Source of the DNA: Hymenopus coronatus
Lineage: Eukaryota > Arthropoda > Insecta > Mantodea > Hymenopodidae
Reading direction: 5' to 3'
Length of the DNA: 64,000 nt
NCBI GenBank assembly: GCA_030762935.1
Contig: CM060898.1
Span: forward strand, 97,198,781 to 97,262,780
How positions within the stretch are numbered: position 1 is the stretch's first letter; each line of letters starts with the position of its first letter. Both the position numbers and the translations under genes were made by a program. Under the pieces are notes generated by a model. It saw only the letters and a list, made by a program, of their open reading frames with translations. It did not search any database and was not told the origin of the DNA. This document shows positions 11,972 through 22,198 of this stretch, piece by piece.

Positions 11972-12199
11972 CTGTTTTACCTTTGTTTTTGTATTCGTTT
12001 TGAAATATATATATATATTCTTAAATCACCAATCTGTGTTTTTTTTCCCATGATTACTTTTATACACTGATTTTTAGATTTATCTATCGTTCTTATGTAT
12101 ACTATTTTTATTGATCTTTATCTCTGACTTTTGCCATGATTTGTTTGATAAGGGCGCTGATGGCCTTGTAGTTGAGCGCGCTTAAACACTAACCATCAT
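11972..12199 (+). other. LINE-b 3' untranslated region and repeated tail
   Basis: AT-rich with an (AT)n stretch at about 12007-12019. Near the end is GGGCGCTGATGGCCTTG with GTTGAGCGCGCTTAAAC, able to pair (GGGCGC/GCGCGC) as a short stem, then the CATCATCACCACA tail. As I recall, many insect LINEs and their SINE partners share such a GGCGCTGATG ending; it is the likely priming and recognition site for reverse transcription. Confidence 0.65.
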
Positions 12200-12207
12200 C
12201 ACCACAT

Positions 12208-12625
12208 TTTTTGTGTGATAGTTGTGTATCAGTCTTTTACGGTTTATCAAATAAACACAGTTATACAGAGGTCACCTAGAATGAAGAGATCTTCAGAAAC
12301 AGAAATCATTCCCAGAAAATGCAGGATATACATTTCGTTTGTCATAAAATATCTTAAACATTTAAACATATGGTATTTTAATCAAAATTGTTAGAGCCAT
12401 TTTTCAGCAATTCAAAAATTTCAAAAAATTTTTCATGTAAAGGGCAATTAAGGATGGCGAATTTTCCTGAAAATTTTCATACCGCATCTTTGGAAGATAC
12501 TGAATTTAAATACCAAGTTTAGTATTCAACCGACCTTTCGTTTTTGAGTTGTAATGTCCACGGGCGCGCATGCAAACACACAAGGACGTTTTTCTAATTT
12601 TTTTTGGATGGGGGATTCAGATTCG
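12208..12625 (+). repeat. Family H host copy, right part (resumes after LINE-b)
   Basis: Starts at ACATTTTTTGTGTGATAG, the block that should follow the ATAAATTGTG block left at 6447-6466. It continues through the TTTTAATCAAAATTGTTAG block, AAATACCAAGTTTAGTATTC and a CA tract. It is truncated before the terminal hairpin. Confidence 0.8.
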
Positions 12626-12729
12626 TACTACTTAAGTAAATGTTACTAGTCACCAAAGTGAGGAAGATTCGGCTTAGGTGACGGGTGAATTGAGTACGAG
12701 TGTGCCTCAAGTAAGGACTATGGATCTGC

Positions 12730-13060
12730 CCTTTCTTTCTTCCTTCCTTGCTTTCTTTCTTTCCATCCTTACTCTCTCCTGCTTTCTTTTTTCTTCGTGG
12801 TTCCTTCTTTCCTTTCTGGCATTTTTGTTTCTTTTTTCTTGTTTGTTCTTTGTTTTTCCTTTCTTTCTTTTTTGTTTTATTTATTCCGTCTAATCTTTCC
12901 TGTTTTTTTTTCTTTCTTCCTTTCTTTGTTTCCTTCTTTCTTACTTGTTACCTTTTATTTCCTCTTTATTACTTTCTTATTTCTTTTGTTCTCTTTCTTC
13001 CTTCCTTCTAGCCTCCCTCCCTTTCCTTCTTTGTTTATTTATTTTTGCATTACTTATCCA
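12730..13060. repeat. Polypyrimidine (CTTT/CCTT)n low-complexity tract
   Basis: About 330 bp of almost pure C and T on the plus strand. The Phe/Leu/Ser-rich open frames over it are artefacts of composition. Confidence 0.9.
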
Positions 13061-13699
13061 AAGACTTTTTAATTTAATATAAATAAATTTGGTTATAATT
13101 ACACTTATTTCAAGTTGACTCTTAACACCGAACCCGCATGTTAAGTTATTAATTATTTTACAGAAAAATAAAAATAAAATGGAGAAATAATTGAGATAGT
13201 TAATTGCATGTTAAAATCAAAAAGTAATGTAAAAACACAAGTTATATTTCTTTTACTATATTAGGGCTCTTTACTAGGAAATTTAAGTATTGAAGTAAAT
13301 CAATTAGTGAGTATGTATTTGGTTCTTCAAAGAGTAAAAAGTGTGCTAGACATGCGAATAAAAGTATACGATTTTGCAATATAGAACACAGGAACTTTGG
13401 TGGGGAATCATGATGCAGACGGGACTTGGGTTACCAAATGAGCGGTATTTTGAAAATGTAGCTTCTTACACTGCGACTTCTGCATCTTCTGCCTCTTTGT
13501 CTTACAGTGGTTACGCGTTAATTGCAGCGCGGGGTTCATCAACAATCTAGCGGATATCATTAAGGGATTCGCCGTATAGGAGTTTAGCAAGTCATGGTAA
13601 CTTAAACTTGTTGCTTCACTTCGAAAGGAAATGTCACCTACAACGTACTCGTACTACTCTGGAAATTATAAGATTTAAGTCGACGCAGTTACAATTTTT
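13061..13699. other. Unclassified sequence, no gene seen
   Basis: AT-rich; I see no repeat-family block, RNA gene or coding pattern. Confidence 0.4.
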
Positions 13700-14494
13700 A
13701 CTTTCTCTATACGTGCTATGTATATGGTGTATAGAGAAGGAATTGCATACCACCAAAAAATTCAATACCGAGATTTTGCCGGAAATATATGATTTAGGGT
13801 CCACTGTATCCAAAAAAAAGTATTTTCAGAAAAAGCTCCGTGTGTGTGTGTCAGTGTGTCCATGTGTCCGTGGGCACGAAAACTCAAAAACGAAAAGTCG
13901 GTAAAATACCAAACTTGGTATTTAAGTTTAGTATCCTCCAGGGTTGCGACACGAAGATTTTGAGAAAAATCCCCCACCCAAACTACCCTTTACATGGAAC
14001 TTTTTCGAAAATTTTGATTTTCTCAAAAATGGCTCTAACGATTTTGATTTAAATATCGTATATAAAAGCTATTTACATGACAAATAAAATGTATATTTTG
14101 AATTTTCTGGGAATAGCCTCTGCTAAACCGTAAGAGATGGACAAAAACTTACCGCACAACAAATGTAGAACACCTTAAAACACACAATTTATATTATATA
14201 CATTTTTTTCGTGGAGTTGATTGTTTTTGTGATATTCCTTGTTTTTTCAGCTATAAAGACATACTTTTTCATACAGGACTTTGTGAACTCGTGTCCAACA
14301 AACAAAGGAACTTCAGTCGCAGAGCAACCAGCTTTTGACTATCACTTTAACCTATGGTACCCCCTTATTTCGCTTCAACTAACAAGGAAGCAAGTAATAA
14401 GACTATTTCTGCTAATTTTTGCTTCATTAGATGAAGTAAATAGAATAATTGTTGCAGTGATATAGAGAAAGTCATGTGAATGGAACACATCAGA
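13700..14494 (-). mobile_element. Family H, full-length copy
   Basis: Begins ACTTTCTCTATACGTGC with the hairpin and ends ACACATCAGA; about 795 bp. It contains the perfect internal palindrome AAATACCAAACTTGGTATTT at about 13905 and the GTGTGT/GTCCGTG tract. T runs flank both ends. Confidence 0.9.
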
Positions 14495-15016
14495 TTTTTG
14501 TGCTTAAATTCAGAAACAGTGAATGTTCAACTTAAAATAATCATCAAATTATTCGAAATAGTCAGTTGTTAGCCTACATTAAATTTGTTAAATAAATTTA
14601 ACTGGCATTGTTCATTCTCACAAATACCATGCATATCCTGAGAGAAAAAGAACACTGTCTAATGAATGGAATAGCCGGCAATAGACGGAGAACTACGTTA
14701 CCTTATTCATTTTGCCCACTCCTTTGCACTAACTGAATGCTCTGCCTCTGTTATTCTGCTGGTAAATTCCTCAGCTTCAGTATTGGCTGAAGTGTGCCCT
14801 AGAGCTAAAGGGCTTGCTTTGACATACATGCTCTACAACGGGGAGGTCGATGTTTAAAGAACAGTTCTGTGCATACAGCGTTAGAAACATCGCGCTGTTT
14901 TTATGTTTATTATACATTGGACAATACATTCAATCGGGATATCCTGCGTTTTAGAGAGGAAACGGGGATACTTTCAATATTTGTTGCACGCCAACAAACA
15001 AACAAACAAACAAAAA
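14495..15016. other. Unclassified sequence ending in (CAAA)n
   Basis: No gene seen. The last 25 bp are a CAAA array that abuts the next family H 5' end, in line with insertion next to A-rich sequence. Confidence 0.5.
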
Positions 15017-15743
15017 TCTTATGTGTTCCATTCACATGAATCTCTCTACATCTGTGTAACAAATTGTTGTTAAAAAGCTTATGCTTCTATTTACTTCGTG
15101 CTAATCAAGAAAAGATTAGCAGAAATAATTTTATTGCTTGCTACCTTGTAAGTTGAAGCAAAATAAGGGAAACCATAGGTTAAACTGATAGTCAAAAGCT
15201 GGTTGATATGTGACTGAAGTTCCTTTGTTTGTATGGATAGGAGTTGACAAATTCCTATATGAGAAAGGTATAAGTTTTCAAAGCTGAAACCAAAAACAAC
15301 GAATACCTTAAAAATGATCACCTCCACGAAAAAAATGTATGTATCATAATTTGTGTGTTTTAATGTACTCTACATATTCTGTGTAGTAAGTTTTTATCCA
15401 TCTCTTATGGTTTAGCAAATATGCAAAATTCCGTAAAATTCATCCAGAATAAAGTAGTCTTTAGAGGCTATTCCCAGAAAATTCAAGATATACATTTTAT
15501 TTGTCAGGTAAATATCTGAAATATACGATATTTTAATGAAAATTGTTAGAGCCATTTATAAGAAAATCAAAATTTTCGAAAAATTGGGAGTGGGGATATT
15601 TTCTTGAAAATCTTCGTGTCGCATCCTTGGAAGATATCAAACCTAAATACCAAATTTGGTTTTTAACGGTCTTTTCGTTTTTGAGCTAATCTGTCCAAAG
15701 GCACACAGACACACACAAATACACACGGACCTTTTTGTAAAAA
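15017..15743 (+). mobile_element. Family H copy A, 5' part (outer element of a triple nest)
   Basis: Begins TCTTATGTGTTCC and runs in sense order up to CACACGGACCTTTTTGTAAAAA. The next family block should be TGCTTTTTTGGATTCAGG. It is found in pieces: TGCTTTTTT at 16639-16647 and TTTTGGATTCAGG from 17451. Copies B and C occupy the gaps. Confidence 0.9.
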
Positions 15744-16633
15744 TCTGATGTATTACACTCACGACTTTCTCTTGCTGCTCTACAAAACTCCTACAAAAGA
15801 TTATTCTTCTTTGTACACAATGCTAATCAAGATAAATGTTAGCAGAATGTTATTACTTAGTTCCTTATAAGTAGAAGGGAATAAGGGAATGCACTATGCT
15901 AAAGCGATTATCAAATGTTTTAAAAGTTATCGTTATGCGATTGTCATTGCAAATCACTTCTTTGCTTGGCCCGGAGTACAACAAAAGAAAAACAGACACT
16001 TTCTGTGTGAGAAAGTTTAAGTACTTCACAATTGAAACCAATAACAAGGAATATCTCGAAAACGGTTACCTCCACAAAAAAAACGTAAGGGACAAACATT
16101 GTGTGTTTTGTCATGGGGTACATTTTTGTGGAGTGAGTTATTTTTTCTATCTCTTACGGTTTAGTAGTTAAGCAAAATTCATCCAGAATAAAGAGGTCTT
16201 CAGAGGCTATTTCCAAAAAATTCGAGATATACATTTTATTTCGGACATATATAGCTTTTATATACGGAATTTTAATCAAAATCGTTAGAGCCATTTTTAA
16301 GAAAATCAAAATTTTCGAAATTTTTTCCATAGAAAGGGTAGTTTGTGGTGAGGGGATTTTTTTTTGAAAATCTTCGTGTCGCATTCTTGGAAGATACTAG
16401 ACCTAAATACCAAGTTTGGTATTTAACGGTCTTTTTGTTTTGGGGCTATACTGTCCACAGGCACATACACACAGACAGACACACACACGGACCTTTTTTT
16501 TAAAAATCTTTTTTTCGGACTATGGGGACCCCAAAACATATATTTCCGGTGAAATCTCGGTATCGAATTTTTGGGTGCATTACAATATCTTCTCTATCTC
16601 TATGTACATTGTACATATGGGGCTAGAGAAAGT
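15744..16633 (+). mobile_element. Family H copy B, complete, inserted in copy A
   Basis: Begins TCTGATGTATTACACTC and ends with a hairpin around TATGTACATTGTACATA and AGAGAAAGT. Its 5' end belongs to a variant subfamily (ACTTTCTCTTGCTGCTC) shared with the copy at 24028. It sits between GTAAAAA on both sides: either a 7-bp target duplication or an element end that resembles its target. Confidence 0.9.
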
Positions 16634-16647
16634 AAAAATGCTTTTTT

Positions 16648-17450
16648 ACTTTCTCTATACGTAGTATATACATAGTGTATAGAGAAGGTATTGCATTGTA
16701 CCCAAAAATTCAATACCGAGATTTCACCGAAAATACATGTTTTGAGACCACCTGAATCCAAAAAACGGATTTTAGAAAAATGTCCGTGTGTGTCTGTCTG
16801 ACTGTGTGTATGTGTGTGTGTCTGTGTGTCAGTGGGCAGCATAGTTCAAAAACCAAAAGACGTTAAATACCAAACTTGGTATTTAAGTTCAGTATATTGC
16901 GGATGCGACATGAAGATTTTCAAGAAATTCCCCCACCCCCAACTACCCTTCAAATGGAAAAATTTTCGAAAATTTTGATTTTCTAAAATATGGCTCTAAC
17001 AATTTTGATTAAAATATCATATATTAAAGATATATACTTGAAAAATAATATGAATATCTTAAATTTTCTGGGAATAGCCTCTGAAGACTACTTTATTCTG
17101 GATGAATTTTACGGAATTTTGTGTAACTGGTAAACCGTAAGAGATAGACAAAAACTTACCACACAAAAATGTAGAGCACATTAAAACACACAATTTATGT
17201 TATATACACTTTTTTCGTGGAGTTGATCGTTTTTTACATATTCCATGTTTTTTGTTTCAGCCTTAAAAATCTTATACTTTTCTCATATAGGAATTCGTCA
17301 ACTCCTGTCCATACAAATAAAGGAACTTCAACCTCAAAGCTACCATCTATTTCTATCACTTTAGCCTATGTTACTCCCTTATTTCGCTTCTACTTACAGG
17401 GAAGCAAGCAATAAGCCTATTTCTGCTAATGTTTTCTCACTTACATCAGA
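16648..17450 (-). mobile_element. Family H copy C, complete ends, inserted in copy A in reverse
   Basis: Begins ACTTTCTCTATACGTAG and ends TTACATCAGA, with T runs on both sides. About 80 bp next to its 5' end are deleted (from GTTTTCTCAC directly to TTACATCAGA). It lies tail-to-tail with copy B, making a long inverted repeat centred near 16640. Confidence 0.9.
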
Positions 17451-17564
17451 TTTTGGATTCAGGGGGACCCAAAACATGTATTTCCGATGAAATCTCGGTA
17501 TCGAATTTTTGGGTGGAATACAATAGCACACTATAGACTATGTACATAGTTCGTATAGAGAAAG
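17451..17564 (+). mobile_element. Family H copy A, 3' end (resumes after copy C)
   Basis: Contains TTTTGGATTCAGGGGGACCC, the GATGAAATCTCGGTATCG block, the hairpin around ACTATGTACATAGT and AGAGAAAGT. It completes copy A, begun at 15017. Confidence 0.9.
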
Positions 17565-18017
17565 TAAAAAAGGATTACTGCCTAGTGCTTTATATAGGAG
17601 TAAAAAAATGTCATACCTTTGTCTCAATCCCCTGCGCTCCATTTTTGTGTTACCATTTCATAAACGCTTCTTTCTTACGTCAGCTTAAATTGAATGATAT
17701 GATAATCCTAGTTAAAACGTATTTATTAGCCATATTTTGCATATGGAGTTACCTTGGGGATACTTATCTGCCTGAATTATATATCTGAAATATAACTTTA
17801 CACGTGATCTTGAACAAATATCCTTATGGTATATAGTAAAGCTAACTCACGTTATAGCATCATAAGCGAATATTCCTGTATTCTGGTTTCCTCTCTCCCT
17901 TGTCTGCTTCTCCTCTTTCTCTCTTTCCTCCTATCGAGCAAAATGGTGCAGATTTCCCCTATGACCCTCATTAAGGAGTTGGCGGGTTCAATCCCCATGG
18001 TCACCCTACCGCACCCA
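17565..18017. other. Unclassified sequence with a polypyrimidine stretch
   Basis: A C/T-rich tract lies at about 17888-17935. A box-B-like GGCGGGTTCAATCCCC at about 17977 hints at a decayed SINE, but no matching head or second copy is seen. Confidence 0.4.
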
Positions 18018-18238
18018 CGCGTTTCTATTTTCTCTACATGTGCTGTAAACGCAGGAGTTAGAGATGATATTGCATTCCACCCAAAAACTCAATGTCGAGA
18101 TTTCACTAGAAATATATGTTTTGTGCAAAAACAAGTTTCAGAAATAGGTCCGCTCGCGAGTGTGTGTATGTGTTCATTTGAACGTGAGTCTGTGAACACC
18201 TAAGTGAAAAACATAGAGTTGGTTAATACCAAACCTGG
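18018..18238 (-). repeat. Family H copy, 3' fragment
   Basis: Contains a decayed hairpin (TTTCTCTACATGTGC), GCATTCCACCCAAAAACTC, ATATATGTTTTG and a GTGTGT tract. It stops in the palindrome region (AATACCAAACCTGG), where a SINE follows. Confidence 0.7.
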
Positions 18239-18408
18239 AAAAAGATGTTAATGACGGTGTCAATTGCCAGGATAATATCAGTGGCGCCGGTGTGGCGGAA
18301 TATCGTCCCACAGGAGTTCTTTTACATACCAGTAAATCTACTGACATGGGGCTGTCGCTTTTAGGCACATTGAGATTTACCATGTACATGTACGTTTGTA
18401 TTCTGCCC
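18239..18408 (-). repeat. SINE-A copy, head-truncated
   Basis: On the plus strand reads CAATTGCCAGGATAATATC, CCCACAGGAG, AGTAAATCTACTGACATGGG and CTGTCGCTTTTAGGC, which is the SINE-A body in reverse. The tRNA-like head beyond about 18375 is not recognisable. Confidence 0.7.
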
Positions 18409-18410
18409 AA

Positions 18411-18751
18411 GGATTCAGTGTTTAGATTTCAAAAGAAATATATGTTTTGAGACCACCTAAGTCCAAAAAAGCAGTTTTAGAACAAGGTCAGTGCGCAGAT
18501 TTGACTGTGCTTTGTCCGAGTGCCTGTGAACTCGTCAACTCAAAAACAAATAATCGGTTAAATACCAAAGTTAATATTTTCAAAGGATGTGACACGAAGA
18601 TTTTAAAGAAAATCCCCTCATCCTAAACTATCCTTTAAATGGAAACAATTTTCATTTTTTCAAAAATATATAATGATTTTGGTTAAAATATCATAATATA
18701 TTAAGTATATTTACATGACATATTAAACGTATACCGAATTTTCTGGGAATA
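18411..18751 (-). repeat. Family H copy, 3'-side part (interrupted)
   Basis: Runs from TTCAAAAGAAATATATG through GTGACACGAAGATTTTAAAG to CGAATTTTCTGGGAATA. The next block (CCTCTGAAG) is found only at 19937, so a stretch of about 1.2 kb separates the two parts. Confidence 0.7.
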
Positions 18752-19926
18752 ACAACAGTAATAATATTTATAATAATAACATTTATTTTGCCTTTAATAC
18801 ATTGTACAATAATCTATGTCAAAGTGAATATGATAGGAGCAACTCATAATTGCATCACTATTAAAAGTCTTGGTTAAGTTATGAAAAAGAATTGCTACAT
18901 AGACAATTCATCGTCTGTGATTTAAAGCGATGTTTATTTAGTTATTGAATGTAAGTTAGCCGTTTATTATAAATGCTAACTAGCGATAAGGTGACTGGGT
19001 TGAACGACACCTAATCTTATATAGGGCACTGAAAATTATCAGTATTAGCTTATTGCACGTTAGACTCCAGGAAGATAGGATAACACAAGAGTGATTTCAA
19101 AGGGTGGCCGAAAGCGGACGGCAGGGGAAGATCCACTGTTAAGAGCCTCTAACGTATTCCAAGAAGTTCTTAAACTGGACGCGGGTAGCGCTAGGAGCCC
19201 ACACCCTGGGTCTGATCAAATTCCCTGAGTCTATAGACGACTTCCAACCCCATCCCGCCACCGAGAGTTGTGTTTCCAGAGCTCAGTCACGATCACCGTA
19301 GTCTTCGCTAACACTTATAAAACTGAAAGAAGCCGGTTGGATGAAATTGAGATGAAATGAAGGGACAGAAAGTTCGGGACAAAGAAGAAACCTCTCCAGC
19401 ATTTGCCTAGTGACATGTGAAAACCCTCAAAAAAGCCCATTAGTCTGAGAGATCGGCAGTGGGAATCGATTGCAGACCTCCTGGATGCCGTCTCAGATGA
19501 AATGCCTGAGTCACATGCCTTGGTTTTCTAAGTAATGTGCTGATTTATCTTTTTTGTTGAAACTAGTTCGTTAATAGTTTCATTTGCATATAATACTTGG
19601 TCAAATATATAATAATTATCCACTTTTGCATTTTACACAGTGGTTTACAAGAAATTCTGGAGGCTATCTTGTATCTAATGCATAGATCCTTTTTCGGTAA
19701 AAGTACAATTGCATTCAGTTTACTGCTTTTACTATACAACAGAAATCTGTATGTAAAACACTTTGGAATAAAGCTTGGTATATCTGATTCATGTAATACC
19801 TAGGAACTTTATTAACTATATTTCTTAGGAGATATATCGCTCATGGTAGTTTTTTACACGCATATCCTTCGTGAGAGTGCCAAGTCAACACTTGACAAAA
19901 TGCATATTTAATAATTTAACATCGAA
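18752..19926. other. Insert of about 1.2 kb within a family H copy
   Basis: Starts with an AATAATATT-rich stretch. The middle is unclassified. A SINE-E copy lies at about 19130-19540. No transposase or terminal repeat was found, so it may consist of several insertions. Confidence 0.5.
19130..19540 (-). repeat. SINE-E copy
   Basis: Shares long stretches with 26510-26800: GAGTCTACAGACGACTTC-like, CCGAGAGTTGTGTTTCC, CTGAAAGAAGCCGGTTGGATG and TTTGCCTAGTGACATG. The segment GGGAATCGATTGCAGACC looks like a box B on the minus strand, so it is probably a tRNA-headed SINE read in reverse. Confidence 0.65.
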
Positions 19927-20250
19927 GTTATTATAGTGCCTCTGAAGTCCTCCTCATTCTGAATAACTTCTGCATAACTGGTAAACTATAAGAGATATTC
20001 AAAAAGTTACTGCACCAAAGATGTAGCTCTCGTTAAAACCCAAAGTTTGTATCACATAGCTTTTTTTTGGGGGGGGGGGAGGGGTGGTTAATGATTTCCA
20101 AGATATTTCCTACTGTTGGTATCAATAATATGTAAACATTTTCTCACACAGGAAATTATCACCCATTTCATCTCTCTTTCCTTTTACGCCTAGTGATTGA
20201 AAGAGAAATACATTTCAATGCCATTCACATAGTACATAGTGCTTTTAAAA
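19927..20250 (-). repeat. Family H copy, middle part (resumes)
   Basis: Holds the blocks CCTCTGAAGTCC, CATAACTGGTAAACTATAAG, a G run at about 20070 replacing the usual TTTCGTGGAGTTGA neighbourhood, and TTCTCACACAGGAAATT. It then meets a SINE-D insertion. Confidence 0.7.
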
Positions 20251-20422
20251 GTTGGAAAAGTAGAGCCAGACTGAAAAATTAAATGCCATTCCCAGGATTT
20301 GAACCACGGATCTCCTGGTTTCCGTCCAGTTGTTCTGACCACTGAGCTACCAATTTTTCAGTTTGACTCTACCTCACCAACTTCTGCCCTGCCCAAGACA
20401 GGTGTGAAAGAAACAATTCACA
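20251..20422 (+). repeat. SINE-D, short copy with target duplication
   Basis: Carries AGAGCCAGACTGAAAAATT at one side and TTTTTCAGTTTGACTCTACC at the other, in inverted orientation, with a minus-strand tRNA-like segment (CCAGGATTTGAACC, CTGACCACTGAGCTACC) between. Flanking GCTTTTAAAA at 20241-20250 and 20423-20432 looks like a 10-bp target duplication. The orientation given is arbitrary because the element is nearly symmetrical. Confidence 0.75.
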
Positions 20423-20612
20423 GCTTTTAAAATATTTGAATATCGCTTTAACCTCGAGTATTCTCTTATTTCTGTTCTACTTACAAGGAACTAAGTAATA
20501 TGCCATTTTCTGATAATATTTATCCTGATTAACATGATTTAGAAAAAGCAATAATCTTTTGTAAGAATAGTTTGATTTTAGAACAATAAATCATGTGCAT
20601 AGAACATATTAA
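20423..20612 (-). repeat. Family H copy, 5' end part (completes the copy)
   Basis: Contains ATCGCTTTAACC, TTCTACTTACAAGGAAC, GATTAACATGA and a decayed 5' end, GAACATATTAATTTTTTT. It continues the copy at 18411-18751 and 19927-20250. Confidence 0.7.
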
Positions 20613-20729
20613 TTTTTTTGCGTGGTTTCTTTGGGTCGACAAGCGAATGTTAGAAGTTTTTTTTTTTTTCCATCCCTCAAATTCCTTGCACCTACAAGTC
20701 ATTTCCATTGTCATTTTATTCATCCTTCA

Positions 20730-21170
20730 TCCTGTTGGTTTCTTTCAGGGTTGAAGGTGTCGACGATGGTGCTTGGTGCAGCGTGGCAGGAAAAAGAGGA
20801 TGCTCATTGTGATTCTCTCCATTCCCCGACTTTTCTGCTTGTCGGGATGAGACCCACCTATGGCGCAGGCGGTGGGTACTCTGTGGGGCCTGTCCAACTG
20901 GGGGCTCCAACTCGTGGGGCATTAAACGCGTTGGTTCAGTCCCGAGCCCCCTCCTTCCGTATCCTAACCCAATGCTTTCTCCTCCTCACATTTACTCTCC
21001 CATTCCATCTTGGCGTTTTTTCTCCAACTTCCACTCTTTCCTCTCTTTATCTTCCCCTCTTCTTTTCATCTATTCCTTTTTACTCTCACTCTAATTTTCT
21101 CTCCCTCCTTCCTCTTACTCTTTCTATTCTCCCTGTGGAACCTATATGTCTGGTTAAAACATGTTTTTCT
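20730..21170 (+). repeat. SINE-C-like body with C/T-rich tail
   Basis: GGTTGAAGGTGTCGACGATG and GGTGCTTGGTGCAGCGTGGC resemble the body of the tRNA-headed element at 58980-59480 (GGTGCTTCGATGCGGCGTGA). A long C/T-rich tail runs to about 21130. The tRNA-like head is not visible here. Confidence 0.45.
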
Positions 21171-21213
21171 TGTTAATAAAACTGAAAGTAAAATAAAATA
21201 CACAACTGGTTTC

Positions 21214-22009
21214 ACTTTCTCTACACATATTATGTACATAGTGTATTGCATTCCACCTAAAAATTCGATACCAAGATTTCACCGGAAATAGATGTTTTAG
21301 GGTCCCCGTATACAAAAAAAAAAAAAGAAGAAAAAGAAAAAGTCCACGTGTGTGTGTCCGTGTGTCTGTAAACACGATAATTCAAGAAGATTAGTATCTT
21401 CCAAGGATGCGACACGATGATGTTAAGGGAAATCCTCCAATCCAAAACTATCCTTTACGTGAACTTTTTTTCGAAAATTGGATGTAGCAATTTGATTAAA
21501 ATAGCGCATAATAAAGATATTTAAACGACAAATAAAATGTATATCCTGAATTTTCTGGGAATAAACACTGAGACCTGTAAATCCTGGATGAATTTTGCAT
21601 AATTAGTAAACTGAAGGAGATAGATAAAAACTTACTACACAAAAATTGAGATCTCGTTGAAACACACAATTTAAGCCATATACTTTTTTTTCGTGGAGTT
21701 GACAATTTTTGAAAATATTCCTTACTTTTGGCTTCTGTTTTAAAATACTCGAACTTTTCACATACAGAAATTTGTCAACTCCTGGTAATATAAAAAAAAA
21801 AAACAAAAAAAAAAACGAATTTCATTCACATGGAAACCAGCTTTTAAAAGATTTGACTATCGTTTTATTTATTCTTTCCCTTCTAGTTACAAGAAAAAAA
21901 TTCTGATAACGTTTATCTCGATTAGCATAAAGAAGATAAAAGAATAAGCATTTTAACAATAATTTGTTACAGAAATGTAGAGAAGGTCATGTGAATGCAA
22001 CACATCAGA
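21214..22009 (-). mobile_element. Family H, full-length copy
   Basis: Begins ACTTTCTCTACACATATT, with one hairpin arm shortened (TATGTACATAGTGTATTGC). It ends ACACATCAGA; about 796 bp. It has an A-rich expansion at about 21315-21340 and lacks the internal palindrome. Confidence 0.88.
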
Positions 22010-22015
22010 TTTTTA

Positions 22016-22198
22016 TTAGTTTAATGTCCTCTAACCGGTAGGTCATATCCGACCATTAATTAAAAGGGTGTAATGCTGCTCAAAGAAGTGCGAGCAAAAG
22101 CTTAATGGAGCAAAAGCTTAGTCGACATTCGTCTTCTCAGGATAAGGAGAAACCCTGCGGGAAAAAAATCTCATTGGAGCAACTAACCTTGACCAAGA
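22016..22198. repeat. SINE-F-like repeat, copy 1
   Basis: Shares with 45553-45785 the segments AGGTCATATCCGACC, CGACATTCGTCTTC, AGGATAAGGAGAAACC and AAAAATCTCAT. It may be a SINE in reverse orientation, but a clear box A/box B pair is not seen. Confidence 0.6.

Larger units (their letters stand above)
6482..12199 (+). mobile_element. LINE-b: near full-length I-like non-LTR retrotransposon, inactivated
   Basis: About 5.7 kb with a GC-richer 5' untranslated region, a gag-like ORF1, and an ORF2 holding endonuclease, reverse transcriptase and RNase H. The 3' end is GGCGCTGATGGCCTTGTAG, then GTTGAGCGCGC and a CATCATCAC tail. Flanking 10-mers CACCGCATTT (6472-6481) and CACCACATTT (12200-12209) look like a target duplication with one mismatch. 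It sits in a family H copy: family blocks stop at 6466 and resume at 12208. RNase H after the reverse transcriptase and a short repeated 3' tail are features of the I clade and relatives. Stops, frameshifts and a catalytic substitution show it is dead. Confidence 0.88.

Noticed and set aside
12678..13072. Phe/Ser/Leu-rich frames that look like membrane proteins
   Set aside because: They come from the polypyrimidine tract; three overlapping frames show the same composition.
13608..13904. Recurring 65-95 residue frames with VRVCVSV or KYQVWYFTDFSFLSY
   Set aside because: They recur because family H recurs. The same stretch is open in different frames and on both strands, with stops at different places in each copy, so there is no conserved product.
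15737..16640. A 7-bp GTAAAAA target duplication for copy B
   Set aside because: Nearly all family 3' ends are followed by A runs after AAAGT, so the repeat can equally be element end plus A-rich target. The other nested junctions do not show the same duplication.
20622..21176. 184-codon open frame on the plus strand
   Set aside because: The frame runs through a SINE-C-like body and its C/T-rich tail; composition explains the length and no motif is recognised.
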